A stretch of DNA of 64,000 bases from Thiodiazotropha sp050305635 (lineage in GTDB: Bacteria; Pseudomonadota; Gammaproteobacteria; Chromatiales; Chromatiaceae). Positions 43,713-52,395 of this stretch are shown in pieces. The notes beneath the pieces are model-generated. The model was not told the origin of the DNA. It was given only the letters and a program-made list of their open reading frames with translations, and searched no databases. The position numbers were made by a program, and so were the translations under genes. How positions within the stretch are numbered: position 1 is the first letter of the stretch; the number at the start of each line of letters is the position of its first letter. The stretch is taken from positions 13,655 through 77,654 of the forward strand of contig JBNLFS010000122.1 of NCBI GenBank assembly GCA_050305635.1, given 5' to 3'.

Positions 43713-44666
43713 ATGACTACGACCAAACCCACGCTCGGTATCAGTGCCTGCCTGTTGGGCCACAAGGTTCGCTACGACGGCGGCCACAAGGCTGACGCCT
43801 TCATCATCAACCAGTTGGGCGCCCATTTCGAGTACCGCCCCCTATGCCCGGAAACCGGTATCGGTCTGGGGGTGCCCCGCCCCACGATCCGCCTGATGGG
43901 TGACCCCGAATCCCCGCGCCTGGTGGGCGTGGAGGATCCGAACTGGGATCTAACCGATCGAATGCTCGCCTACGCCAATGAGCAGACTGCAAAGCTGAGC
44001 GATCTGTGCGGCTTCATCCTGAAAAAAAGCTCCCCCAGCTGTGGTATGGAGCGGGTCAAGGTCTACCCTGCCAAGGGTGGTCCGGCGCCGCGAAAGGGCA
44101 CAGGGATATTTGCCCAGGCACTGATACAGGCCTGGCCCAACCTGCCGGTCGAAGAGGAAGGCCGTCTGAACGATCCGGTGCTGCGGGAAAACTTCGTCAA
44201 CCGTGTTTATGTCACCCTGCGGTGGAAGAATATGTTGCTGGAGGGCTTGAGCGCTGCGCGCCTGATCGAGTTTCACACCCGGCACAAGTATCTGGTGATG
44301 GCCCACTCGCAGGCGGCCTACCAGCGTCTGGGCCGGGGGCTCTCCAATCTGTCCGGAACCAACCTGGACGCTTTGGCCGGCATGTATTTCGATGAGCTGA
44401 TGCAGACCCTGAAGCGGCGGGTCAACCGCAGTCGCCATGTCAATGTGTTGCAGCACATCCTCGGCTACCTGAAAAAACGCATCGGCCGGGAGGACAAGGA
44501 GGAACTGGTGGCGAGCATCGAATCCTACCGTCGGGGCGAGACCCCTCTGGTGGTGCCGATCACCCTGTTAAGACACTATTTCAGGCTGCACCCGGATGCG
44601 TACATGTCGCGCCAGATCTACCTGAATCCCCATCCGGACAATCTGGGACTGCGCAACGCCATCTGA
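43713..44666 (+). CDS. DUF523-DUF1722 (YbgA-like) protein
   Basis: The 317-residue protein joins DUF523 (about 1-155, with CLLGHKVRYDGGHK, LCPETGIGLGVPRP and KKSSPSCGMERVKVY; conserved cysteines suggest a metal or cluster site) to DUF1722/YbgA (about 175-310, with HTRHKYLVMAHSQAAY and HVNVLQHILGYLKK). The same fusion or gene pair lies beside photolyase in many bacteria, so it may support light-dependent repair or its regulation. The biochemical role is unknown. Likely an operon with phrB. Confidence 0.9.
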   Translation: MTTTKPTLGISACLLGHKVRYDGGHKADAFIINQLGAHFEYRPLCPETGIGLGVPRPTIRLMGDPESPRLVGVEDPNWDLTDRMLAYANEQTAKLSDLCGFILKKSSPSCGMERVKVYPAKGGPAPRKGTGIFAQALIQAWPNLPVEEEGRLNDPVLRENFVNRVYVTLRWKNMLLEGLSAARLIEFHTRHKYLVMAHSQAAYQRLGRGLSNLSGTNLDALAGMYFDELMQTLKRRVNRSRHVNVLQHILGYLKKRIGREDKEELVASIESYRRGETPLVVPITLLRHYFRLHPDAYMSRQIYLNPHPDNLGLRNAI

Positions 44667-44706
44667 CCCGCCCTGTCTGTGCAACGGTCTGTTGAGCGTG
44701 GAGAGC

Positions 44707-45177
44707 TTACTCACCGGCAGTATCCCCGGCACAGCGGTTGAGAAACAGCCGGTTATCCGCATCCCGCAGGCGGCGGCACACCTCGCGACCGAGATTCATG
44801 TAGATCATCAGGTACTGCTCGGGGTCGACCCCATAGAGCTGATACAGCAGACCCGCCTCGATGCGAATGGCACGGCAGGGTTCCAAGGCCCGCACCGCGG
44901 CGCTGCGCGGTTTGCAGTCCATCAGGGCCATCTCACCGAAGCAGTCACCCTCACCCAGATCCCGAAGATGGTATTCACGGCCCTGCCAGGTGCGGTAGAT
45001 GGTCACCCGGCCCTGCTCGAGGATATAGATCGAGTTATCGATATCCTCCTCGCGGAAAAAAAAACCACCGGTATCCACTTCGAGAATCTCCGCCCGTTCC
45101 AGCAGGAAGGTCAGGGTGGCATCCGTGATCGCGCCGAAGATCGGCATCGATTGAAGGATTTTCAGGCGCGATTCCAA
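44707..45177 (-). CDS. Cyclic nucleotide-binding domain protein
   Basis: The 156-residue protein is a stand-alone cNMP-binding domain: GAITDATLTFLLERAEILEVDTGGFFFREED, the beta-roll with LEQGRVTIY, and the phosphate cassette region GEGDCFGEMALMDCKPRSAAVRAL, in which the canonical FGE..L...PR.A pattern is intact. There is no HTH, so it is not a Crp regulator; it may bind cAMP, c-di-GMP or nothing. The start is TTG at 45177 with a perfect AGGAGG five bases upstream. It is convergent with the DUF523 gene. Confidence 0.87.
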   Translation of the reverse strand: MESRLKILQSMPIFGAITDATLTFLLERAEILEVDTGGFFFREEDIDNSIYILEQGRVTIYRTWQGREYHLRDLGEGDCFGEMALMDCKPRSAAVRALEPCRAIRIEAGLLYQLYGVDPEQYLMIYMNLGREVCRRLRDADNRLFLNRCAGDTAGE

Positions 45178-45187
45178 TGCGGCCTCC

Positions 45188-45333
45188 TAACAGGCTGTTG
45201 AAATTCGCTCAGACGCGTGCGAGACCAGGCGAAAACCGCCGAAAAAGCGCAGTTCACTGAAGTAAATGAGCATTTTGAGGTGGTTTTCAACGCAGGATCG
45301 TACCGTCTGAGTGGCATTTCAACAGCCTGCTAA
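45188..45333. repeat. MITE-like element, about 146 bp
   Basis: The ends TAACAGGCTGTTGAAATTCGC and GCATTTCAACAGCCTGCTAA are inverted repeats with CTCAGACG / CGTCTGAG inward. The interior GCGCAGTTCACTGAAGTAAA matches, in opposite orientation, the interior of 30049-30193. It separates the cNMP gene from nhaA. Confidence 0.8.
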
Positions 45334-45369
45334 TCGGGGAGATGACGTTGATCTCGCCATGCCACAGTC

Positions 45370-46587
45370 TCACGCGGGTTTCTCCTTGACCGGGTTGAAC
45401 AGCATCAACAGCGAGAATCCGACCAGAGTCGACAACCCCGAGCCCAGCAGGATGCCGAGTCGGTCACCGCTCACCTGGGCACCCGCCCCTGACTGCTCAA
45501 AGGCGAGGGATGCAATGAACAGACTCATGGTGAAGCCGATGCCACACAGCACGCTGGTGGCGTAGAAACCTATCCAGCTGGCGCGTCGCGGCAACTGGGC
45601 GAATCCCAGGAGTATCGCCACACCGCAGAACAGCATGATCCCCAGTTGCTTGCCTACGAACAGGCCGGCCACGATCCCCAACGGCACCGGTTCCAGCAGC
45701 GAGTCGAAGGTCAGGCCGGACAGGGACACCCCCGCATTGGCGAAGGCGAATACGGGCACGATCAGGAAGGCCACCCACTGGTGCAAGCCGTGTTCCACCT
45801 CCCGGAGTGGAGACCGGTCCGGTTGTTTCTCATCCCTGATCGGTATCATCAGGCCGAGCGCGACCCCCGCCAGGGTCGCATGTACCCCGGATTTCAGCAC
45901 CGCCACCCAGAGTATCAGACCCAACACCACATAGACCGACAACCGGGTTACGTTCATCCGATTCATGATGAACAGCAACGTCAGCACCACCCCGGCGATG
46001 ATCATACTCAGCATCGACAGATCGTCTGTGTAGAACAGGGCAATGATAATCACCGCTCCCAAGTCATCGAAAATCGCCAGGGCCATCAAAAACACCCGCA
46101 GCGATACGGGCACGCGGTTACCCGCCAGACTCAGAATACCCAAGGCAAAGGCGATGTCCGTGGCCGTGGGGATGGCCCAGCCATTGAGCGCCAAAGCGTC
46201 ACCCTGGTTGAGATAAAAGTAGATCGCAGCGGGCACCACCATGCCGCCCACAGCCCCCAATCCGGGCAACAGGATTTGATCCAGGCGTGAGAGTTCGCCC
46301 TCGAGGAATTCCCGCTTGACCTCCAAACCGATCAACATGAAAAAAACCGCCATCAGGCCGTCGTTGATCCATAGCAACAGAGGTTTATCAAGATGCAGTG
46401 CTCCGACTCGAATCTCAACGGGTGTATTCAATAACGAGTCGTACAGCCAGCTGAGGGGCGAGTTCTCGAGCACCATCGCAATCGCGGCGGCAAAAATCAG
46501 AATAATGCCACCCGCGGAATCGCGCCGCATGAAGTCCTCAATCCATTTGGAAAAACCGTCTTTGTCGGTGGTTTGTGAATACGTCAT
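45370..46587 (-). CDS. nhaA: Na+/H+ antiporter NhaA
   Basis: NhaA exchanges sodium for protons across the inner membrane for pH and sodium homeostasis. The 405-residue protein has about 12 TM helices, the short N-terminus ending in RRDSAGGIILIFAAAIAM, the IPTATDIAFALG motif with the conserved aspartate and FDDLGAVIIIALFY with the paired Asp-Asp of the ion site. The length is slightly above the E. coli 388. The gene is monocistronic between two MITE-like elements. Sodium use also fits the sodium-coupled symporter in this window. Confidence 0.95.
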   Translation of the reverse strand: MTYSQTTDKDGFSKWIEDFMRRDSAGGIILIFAAAIAMVLENSPLSWLYDSLLNTPVEIRVGALHLDKPLLLWINDGLMAVFFMLIGLEVKREFLEGELSRLDQILLPGLGAVGGMVVPAAIYFYLNQGDALALNGWAIPTATDIAFALGILSLAGNRVPVSLRVFLMALAIFDDLGAVIIIALFYTDDLSMLSMIIAGVVLTLLFIMNRMNVTRLSVYVVLGLILWVAVLKSGVHATLAGVALGLMIPIRDEKQPDRSPLREVEHGLHQWVAFLIVPVFAFANAGVSLSGLTFDSLLEPVPLGIVAGLFVGKQLGIMLFCGVAILLGFAQLPRRASWIGFYATSVLCGIGFTMSLFIASLAFEQSGAGAQVSGDRLGILLGSGLSTLVGFSLLMLFNPVKEKPA

Positions 46588-46777
46588 GCCCGCCCTCAGT
46601 CAGCTGGTTCGTGATGTATATCGTAGCATTGAGAATCGCACAAAGACCGGGGAAATACCCATGTCCAGGCTGTGTTTGTGTAGCAATCTCCGTCCAGTAC
46701 AGGGATGGCTCCCAGTGATGCGGCGACGGATGGATTGATCACAGGTTGAAGCCCAGTACCAGGGACTCCCTCGCAGG
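46588..46777. other. Gap upstream of nhaA
   Basis: The 190 bp hold no supported gene. A promoter for nhaA is expected here, but no strong -35/-10 pair was found. Confidence 0.4.
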
Positions 46778-46916
46778 CACTTGAGACCCCACTCAGACAG
46801 AACGATCAGGCGTTGCAACCCACCTTAAAAAGTGCTGCTACTCAGGTAAACCGTGTTATTTCGGTGAGTTGGGCCTTGCCTCTCGCTCGTCCGAACGAAT
46901 TCCAACAGCCTGCTAG
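46778..46916. repeat. MITE-like element, diverged copy
   Basis: The right end TTCCAACAGCCTGCTA (46901-46916) and the inner CACTCAGAC / GTCCGAACG parts match the elements at 30049 and 45188, but the left end is diverged. It lies next to the stop of the AMIN-barrel gene. Confidence 0.6.
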
Positions 46917-46930
46917 TGTAGTGTCCTACA

Positions 46931-48697
46931 CTAGAAGTAATGGTACAGGGATAGTTCTGCATAATCATCCCGTGACAGGAAATAGGTGAAATCCGCGGGT
47001 TGAAGGTCGAACCAGGCCCGTGCTTCGAACTGAAGCTTCCAACTCTGACCAAGGCGGTGACTGGCTTCGAGGTTGAAGCTTCGCCCCCCCTGATCCAGAT
47101 CGAACAGGAAACCGGCAAGTAATTCGGTACTTTGCGTGTTGTTGAACGTCCAGCGAAATCCGGAGAACAGATCGTTTTGAAAGGGTTGATCGGCTTCCTG
47201 CCCCCGCTCATCCCAGAGGTATTCCAGCAACACGCCCACATCGGTGACCCCCTGGCCGACGCCCCAGAAGGTGTACTCGAATCCCCCGGTCGAGGCCCAG
47301 TAATCGGTATCGCCGTATCCGGTACGATAGAGCGTCTCCAGCTTCCACAGCCAATCGCCCTTCGTGACCTGAAGATCCAGACTGGTCTGACCGATCAGAT
47401 CATAGTACGGCATCAAAACCCATTCACCGTCGGGGTTCACCCCCGGAACCAGACGGGGATCCCGGCTTGTACCCTGGAAATGGGCCAAACCGATATCCCA
47501 GTCACCCAGGGTCTGAAAGAATCGAATGGCGTAATCCAGATGCCGCTGTTCCCGATCGGATTCGTAGTAGGTTCTGTCGGTGTCGACATGAGGCAACGAC
47601 CGCAGCCGCCCCTCGACGCCCGGGAATGTGCGCTCGCGGAAATAGGGCAAGACGAAGAAATCCACCATGCCCAGACTGTGTTCGAGGGAGAGCTTCAGCA
47701 TGGGCTGACCCAGCTTCTGTTCGCCGTCGATGTTTTCGACCAGATCCGTCTGATTGATGATGTCCACCAGGTGATAGGCTTCGGTAACTCCCCAGAACAC
47801 CTTGCCCACACCGGCGCGAACCTCCCATCCGTCCCCCGCGCCGAGCCATTGAAACTCCCGCAGATCCCAGTGTGAGCGTTCCTCGTCGTTCTGATCGAAA
47901 CGCACAAACGGCTTGATCGTCAGACTGTGCCGCCCCGAAGACCCGGCGAGATAGTACTCGGGCTCGAACACCAGCGACCCGTTTGCGTCATGCTGCCGAT
48001 CATCCAGAGGTGATGTGAAAAAGACGCGACCTTCCAGACTCAGGTATCCCGACCAGCGCTGTTCGACATTGCTCCATACCCATTCAGGTTCAGGTTCCGC
48101 CTCGCGCTCGACCTGCTCCAGGCGTGGTTGCGAAAGCTCTTCAGCGGGAGTTTGCAGAGGGGTTATCGGAGAGGCCTGTTGTCCACCGGATTCGCGGGAT
48201 ACCCCGGGTTCGAGCCCGACATCCCTCGGTGAGGAATCCTCTGCCGGTGGATTCGTCGGTAAGATTTCCGGCAACGGTTGAGAGCGCTTCAGTGTAACGA
48301 CCAGCCTCTTACCACCATAATCGTCGACGAGATCAATGGGTACCGGCTCCCTCAAGTCGAATACCAGCCGGACCACGCGATTGGGATGCTCGCCCATGCG
48401 TACCCGCCGAACCAGATCAGGATTCGGCAGCCCGATCTCGAAATCGTCCGCGACCTGGGTGTCGAAAAAATCGATGACCAGCCGGTGCGGCTCATCCAGC
48501 ATGAAAGCATTGTAGATCACCGGGCTGTCGAAATTGATTTGAAACAGCCGCCCACCTGGGACCTTTTGCTGTCCGACATCCATCAACCAGCCCCCCTGCA
48601 GCGGGAGGAAAAAGCCAGTGAGCAACCCCGCTAACAGGATTCGCCGGAGAGGTATTGCGGACAGCCGCCTCAGTCGCACGGATGAGATACCGGGCAT
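46931..48697 (-). CDS. AMIN-domain plus predicted outer-membrane beta-barrel protein
   Basis: The 588-residue protein starts with a signal-like segment (about 18-37, RRILLAGLLTGFFLPLQGG). The AMIN-like domain (about 45-135, with RLVIDFFDTQ, VRRVRMGEHPNRVVRLVFDL and LVVTLKRSQ) usually targets envelope structures. After a Pro/Glu linker the last 370 residues alternate short beta-strands with aromatic ends (EPEYYLAGSSGRHSLTIKPF, YTFWGVGQGVTDVGVLLEYLW) and finish DDYAELSLYHYF, with a C-terminal aromatic residue typical of outer-membrane barrels. AMIN joined to a barrel is unusual. It is the last gene of the leftward RND/LolA-like unit, 18 bp after it. Confidence 0.75.
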   Translation of the reverse strand: MPGISSVRLRRLSAIPLRRILLAGLLTGFFLPLQGGWLMDVGQQKVPGGRLFQINFDSPVIYNAFMLDEPHRLVIDFFDTQVADDFEIGLPNPDLVRRVRMGEHPNRVVRLVFDLREPVPIDLVDDYGGKRLVVTLKRSQPLPEILPTNPPAEDSSPRDVGLEPGVSRESGGQQASPITPLQTPAEELSQPRLEQVEREAEPEPEWVWSNVEQRWSGYLSLEGRVFFTSPLDDRQHDANGSLVFEPEYYLAGSSGRHSLTIKPFVRFDQNDEERSHWDLREFQWLGAGDGWEVRAGVGKVFWGVTEAYHLVDIINQTDLVENIDGEQKLGQPMLKLSLEHSLGMVDFFVLPYFRERTFPGVEGRLRSLPHVDTDRTYYESDREQRHLDYAIRFFQTLGDWDIGLAHFQGTSRDPRLVPGVNPDGEWVLMPYYDLIGQTSLDLQVTKGDWLWKLETLYRTGYGDTDYWASTGGFEYTFWGVGQGVTDVGVLLEYLWDERGQEADQPFQNDLFSGFRWTFNNTQSTELLAGFLFDLDQGGRSFNLEASHRLGQSWKLQFEARAWFDLQPADFTYFLSRDDYAELSLYHYF

Positions 48698-48715
48698 CGC
48701 ATCATCAGAGCCGCT

Positions 48716-49504
48716 TTACTTGGCCCGTTTGAGGCTGTTTTTATTGAAATCCGAATCTTTAAGCCCGGTTCCGAAACGAAAGTTCCGCCAGCTCAGCAGG
48801 GTGCTTTTGCCTGTCTGGTGATTCTCCATGAACATTTCATCGGCACGCCAGTAGTGATCCAGATACAGTCGATATCCCTCAAAGGTCAAAGTTTTCAACA
48901 AACTGTCCTTTCTATCGTAGAAGGTCACTTTCCAGATCCGGTACTGATCCTGATCGAGCCACACCTCCTGGCGTTGATAGCCGGAGTTTTTATCCACTGG
49001 AAAGCGTTCTATGACGAAGGTTTTCAGACCGTTCAGCATCTCATCGCGCAAATAGCGGTAGCGATACTTTTCCACCTCCTGAGAAGCCAGATCCTCATAG
49101 GCGAACTCCGAACCCATGAAGGGTCCCGATTTGTTGTTTGATGAGATACGCTTGACCCGTTTGAGCGCCGGCAGATAGAGCCACTGATCGTCGGCTTCCT
49201 GTTTATGGGAGAAGGTCAGCAGAGCGGTGCCCCGCACATCCGGCGGCTCGTCGAATACGATCAGTGTCTTATCACCGTCATCGGTCATCTCCAGGGTACT
49301 GATGCGCATTTGGCGAAGACTCTCGTCTCCGTTGCGATTACGCAGCAGCATCGACAGGTCAGCCTGCAGATCGCCGAACCCCATATCGCGCCGATCCGCC
49401 TCCCGGGCGATCTCCAGACCTTGCGACTCGGGTGTATCCTGAGCGGCCGTAAGCGGCATCCCAACGAGACTAAGAATGATCGTGAACAGGATGGGATATC
49501 GCAC
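48716..49504 (-). CDS. LolA-like periplasmic carrier (outer membrane lipoprotein-sorting family)
   Basis: The GTG at 49504 has GGAGG five bases upstream and gives 262 residues with a signal peptide ending MPLTAA. A TTG four codons earlier is a weaker choice. The mature part has the unclosed beta-barrel pattern of LolA-like proteins: MLLRNRNGDESLRQMRI, RGTALLTFSHK, DDQWLYLPALKRVKRISSNN, GSEFAYEDLAS and DQYRIWKVTFYDRKDSLLK. Family members accompany RND/MMPL transporters and are thought to ferry lipids across the periplasm. The gene start lies inside the 3' end of the RND gene, so the two are translationally coupled. Confidence 0.85.
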   Translation of the reverse strand: MRYPILFTIILSLVGMPLTAAQDTPESQGLEIAREADRRDMGFGDLQADLSMLLRNRNGDESLRQMRISTLEMTDDGDKTLIVFDEPPDVRGTALLTFSHKQEADDQWLYLPALKRVKRISSNNKSGPFMGSEFAYEDLASQEVEKYRYRYLRDEMLNGLKTFVIERFPVDKNSGYQRQEVWLDQDQYRIWKVTFYDRKDSLLKTLTFEGYRLYLDHYWRADEMFMENHQTGKSTLLSWRNFRFGTGLKDSDFNKNSLKRAK

Positions 49505-51782
49505 CTTTTCCTCCAAATTTCATCAACAGGGGCGGCAGAAACAGAAAATCCGCCACCAGGGCCAAGGCGATGGTGATCGCGGTCAGCAATCCCATCTTGG
49601 CGTTGAGCTGAAAGCTCGAAAGCGTCAGCACCAGAAAACCGGCCACCAGCACCATGGAAGTCACCCACAGGGCGGTTCCCACGGTGGTGAAGGCATAGCG
49701 CACCGAGGCGATGCTGTCCAATCCCCGCTCACGCTGGGCGCGCAGGTATTTGCTCAGAAAGTGCACCGTATCGTCCACCACGATACCCAGGGTCATGCCG
49801 GTCACCACGGACAGGGCGATGCCGATCTGACCGTCGATCAGCCCCCACAGACCGAAAGCCATGCCCATGGGCGCCAGATTGGGCAACAGGCTGAGCAATC
49901 CGATACGCCAGGAGCGCAACGCGATCACCAGAATCAACGAAATCAGCACCAGCGCCGCCGAGGTGCCCTTGAGCATGGCGCGGATATTACGCTCACCGAT
50001 ATGCGAAAACATCACTCCGGGACTCGCACCCTCCGCCCACATATATTCCGGTGTGTTGGTTCGCAACCACGCCTGAGCCCGCTGTTCCAGATCCAGCAGC
50101 TCCCGGGTGGAGACGCTTTGCAGGGTGATGGAGAGCCGGGTCGCGGATTTCCTGACGTTGATCTGGTTGTTCAGATCCAGGCCGAAGGGCAGGGAGAACT
50201 CATAGAGCAACAGATACTGCGCCGCCAGATCCCGCTGTTCCGGCAACCGGTACCAGTCGGGGTCGTCTTCGTGCATGTTTTTGTTCAGCCGCTTCATGAT
50301 GTCGGAGAAACTGTTCACATGCAGGACATTGGGCTGGAGACGCAACCAATTGGCAAACGCATCGAGATGGCGCAGATACTCCGGATCGCTGATACCGCCC
50401 TCCTCCCGCGCACCCAGCGAATAGTCGATCCAGTAGATCCCGGTCAGGTGTTCCACCGCATACTCGGTATCCGCGCGAAAAGGGATCGAGCGATCGAAAT
50501 ACTTGACGAACTCATCATTGAGCTCATTGCGCGGCAATTGGGACAACAGCGCGACGACCAGAAGCGTCATGCCCCAGAGTAGAGAACTCCTTCTGCGAAT
50601 CACGAAATCGGCGAACCTCAACATGAACGCACTGCCCACGGTATCGCCCCTCATCGCCTTGATAGGCAACATCATCATCAGCGCAGGCAACAGGGTGATG
50701 GAAAAAACATAGGCGATGACCACACCGCCCGCCGCCAGATTGCCCAAATCACGAAACGGCGGGGCATCGCTGAAGTTGAGACTGAGAAAACCGATGGCGG
50801 TCGTCAGGGAAGTGAGAAAAACCGGGGAAAAATTGATACGCAGACTTTCGGCCATGGCCTCCAATCGGGACAGACCGGAACGCATGGCGTGGAGAAAATT
50901 GACCAGAATATGTACACAATCGGCCACCGCCAGGGTCATCACGACGATCGGCACACCCACCGTGGCGGCACTCAACTTGATACCGACCCAGCCCGCCAGC
51001 CCCATGATCGAGACGATGGTCAATCCGATCACCAGGCTGGTGCTGAGCGTGCCGGGAACGGACTTCAGCAGCAAAGCCAACATCAGCAGGATGCCGACGA
51101 ACATCAGGGGATAAAGGGTCTGAACATCCTGACGTGAGGCTTCAGGAAAGGCGTTGTTCATAACCACCATGCCGGTCAGTCGGACCTCGACACCGGGGTG
51201 CCGCGCCATCAGCTGCTGCGCCATGGAACGGGCATAGTTCGTAACCTCGGGCACTTCGTCCAGATGCTTGCCCGGCAGTTGAATCGTAACGTTGATCCCG
51301 GTCACATCACCCTTGGGCGCAATCAACCGATTACGCAACAGCGGCTCATCGAGTGCGATGCCGCGTATACGCTGCAGATCAGCCCCGTCGAGGCTGTCCG
51401 GCTCCGCCACCAGGTCTTCGACGATCAGTTCGTCTCCGTCCGCACGGGTGTATTGAAAGTTGGTGATGGAGTCCACCCGGGAGGAGTACGGGATCTTCCA
51501 GGCGGCGCGGGTCAGATCCAGAACTGCCTGCAGAGTCTCCCGGGTAAAGACATCGCCGTTCACAGGCGAGATTACGAACAGGACATTGTCGGTTTTCGCG
51601 TAGGTGTTCTGCATCGCCTCGAAGGCTTGCAGCTGGGGATTCTCCTTACTGAAAAAAATGCGGTAGTCGTCACTGAATTCGAGATACCGGGCGCCGTAAC
51701 CGGCCAAGACACAGAATAACAGGCAGGCGGTCACAACAAAGTACCTGTGCCGTAATACCGCTGCGATGAAGCCTTCTCTCAT
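49470..51782 (-). CDS. RND/MMPL-superfamily transporter
   Basis: This 770-residue inner-membrane protein has two repeats, each with a TM helix, a large periplasmic loop and five TM helices (12 TM in all; first at about 10-32). Sequences such as GMTLGIVVDDTVHFLSKYL and MTLAVADCVHILVNFLHAM carry the conserved TM4/TM10 Asp of the proton path. It belongs to the HAE3/MMPL-like lipid or hydrophobic-molecule group rather than to drug-efflux AcrB. It is the first gene of a leftward unit with a LolA-like protein and an AMIN-barrel. The direction of transport is not known from sequence. Confidence 0.9.
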   Translation of the reverse strand: MREGFIAAVLRHRYFVVTACLLFCVLAGYGARYLEFSDDYRIFFSKENPQLQAFEAMQNTYAKTDNVLFVISPVNGDVFTRETLQAVLDLTRAAWKIPYSSRVDSITNFQYTRADGDELIVEDLVAEPDSLDGADLQRIRGIALDEPLLRNRLIAPKGDVTGINVTIQLPGKHLDEVPEVTNYARSMAQQLMARHPGVEVRLTGMVVMNNAFPEASRQDVQTLYPLMFVGILLMLALLLKSVPGTLSTSLVIGLTIVSIMGLAGWVGIKLSAATVGVPIVVMTLAVADCVHILVNFLHAMRSGLSRLEAMAESLRINFSPVFLTSLTTAIGFLSLNFSDAPPFRDLGNLAAGGVVIAYVFSITLLPALMMMLPIKAMRGDTVGSAFMLRFADFVIRRRSSLLWGMTLLVVALLSQLPRNELNDEFVKYFDRSIPFRADTEYAVEHLTGIYWIDYSLGAREEGGISDPEYLRHLDAFANWLRLQPNVLHVNSFSDIMKRLNKNMHEDDPDWYRLPEQRDLAAQYLLLYEFSLPFGLDLNNQINVRKSATRLSITLQSVSTRELLDLEQRAQAWLRTNTPEYMWAEGASPGVMFSHIGERNIRAMLKGTSAALVLISLILVIALRSWRIGLLSLLPNLAPMGMAFGLWGLIDGQIGIALSVVTGMTLGIVVDDTVHFLSKYLRAQRERGLDSIASVRYAFTTVGTALWVTSMVLVAGFLVLTLSSFQLNAKMGLLTAITIALALVADFLFLPPLLMKFGGKGAISHPVHDHS

Positions 51783-52395
51783 GCGTACCTATTCCTTAGG
51801 GCCTGTTACACTCGTCCGATAGTCTCTGCAGGGACTGCTCCAGCAGTCAGCATGACGGCACATATCCAAATTCGTCGTTATTGACAGGTGGATAGCGCTC
51901 AGAATAGTCATCCGCGTTCATTCGTGTCAACGTAGGACACCGTAACCAGCACAAAAAGCCAACCCGGATAGCCCCGCATTCTCGTCTTGTCAATCATGTT
52001 AATGATACACAGTTCTCAAATATTAATTGTTCTGTTTTTGTTTGCGTAATAATTTAAAAATCTTCTCAGTGAGGCATGTTGAGCTTACTGTTGATTTACA
52101 GATACTGCTTCTGCGGAAATCTTAACTCAATCCCCAGCACATCACTCGGAATCAACCCGCACCGATGCATTACATATTACTGGATAATGGAAACATGGGA
52201 ACCGTTGAAACGACACCTTATCGCCAAATTGCATCACTTCATCGCTGAGAGCCTTTCCCGAGACAAACTGTTGCGTATGATTCACACAGCACATCGGCAC
52301 ACCGTGGTCGCCGCGGACTGCGAATGACACATAATCATGATCCGCCCGGATGAGTGAATTGTAATGTTCATGATTAGATATCAAGGAAGTAGTAT
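51783..52395. promoter_or_regulatory. Divergent control region, AT-rich, between the two RND units
   Basis: The 613 bp separate the leftward RND gene from the rightward DUF1302 gene. Positions about 51990-52100 are strikingly AT-rich compared with the neighbourhood (TTAATGATACAC, AAATATTAATTG, GTAATAATTTAAAAATC), as expected for promoters and nucleoid-protein binding. The repeat CCTTAGGGCCTGTTACAC at 51794 marks its left edge. A short open frame at 52076-52327 has no recognisable product. AAGGAAG at 52383-52389 is the ribosome binding site for the DUF1302 gene. Confidence 0.6.
51794..51819 (+). repeat. Direct repeat, left copy, flanking the DUF1302 segment
   Basis: CCTTAGGGCCTGTTACAC followed by TCGTCCG matches 54165-54189 (CCTAGGGCCTGCTAACAC, TCATCCG) in the same orientation with few differences. 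The two copies bracket the AT-rich region and the DUF1302 gene. A third copy of the left part is at 37833-37850. Confidence 0.65.

Noticed and set aside
52076..52327. Small 83-codon gene in the divergent control region
   Set aside because: There is no ribosome binding site, the frame crosses the AT-rich promoter region, and the protein resembles no family; a chance frame is more likely.
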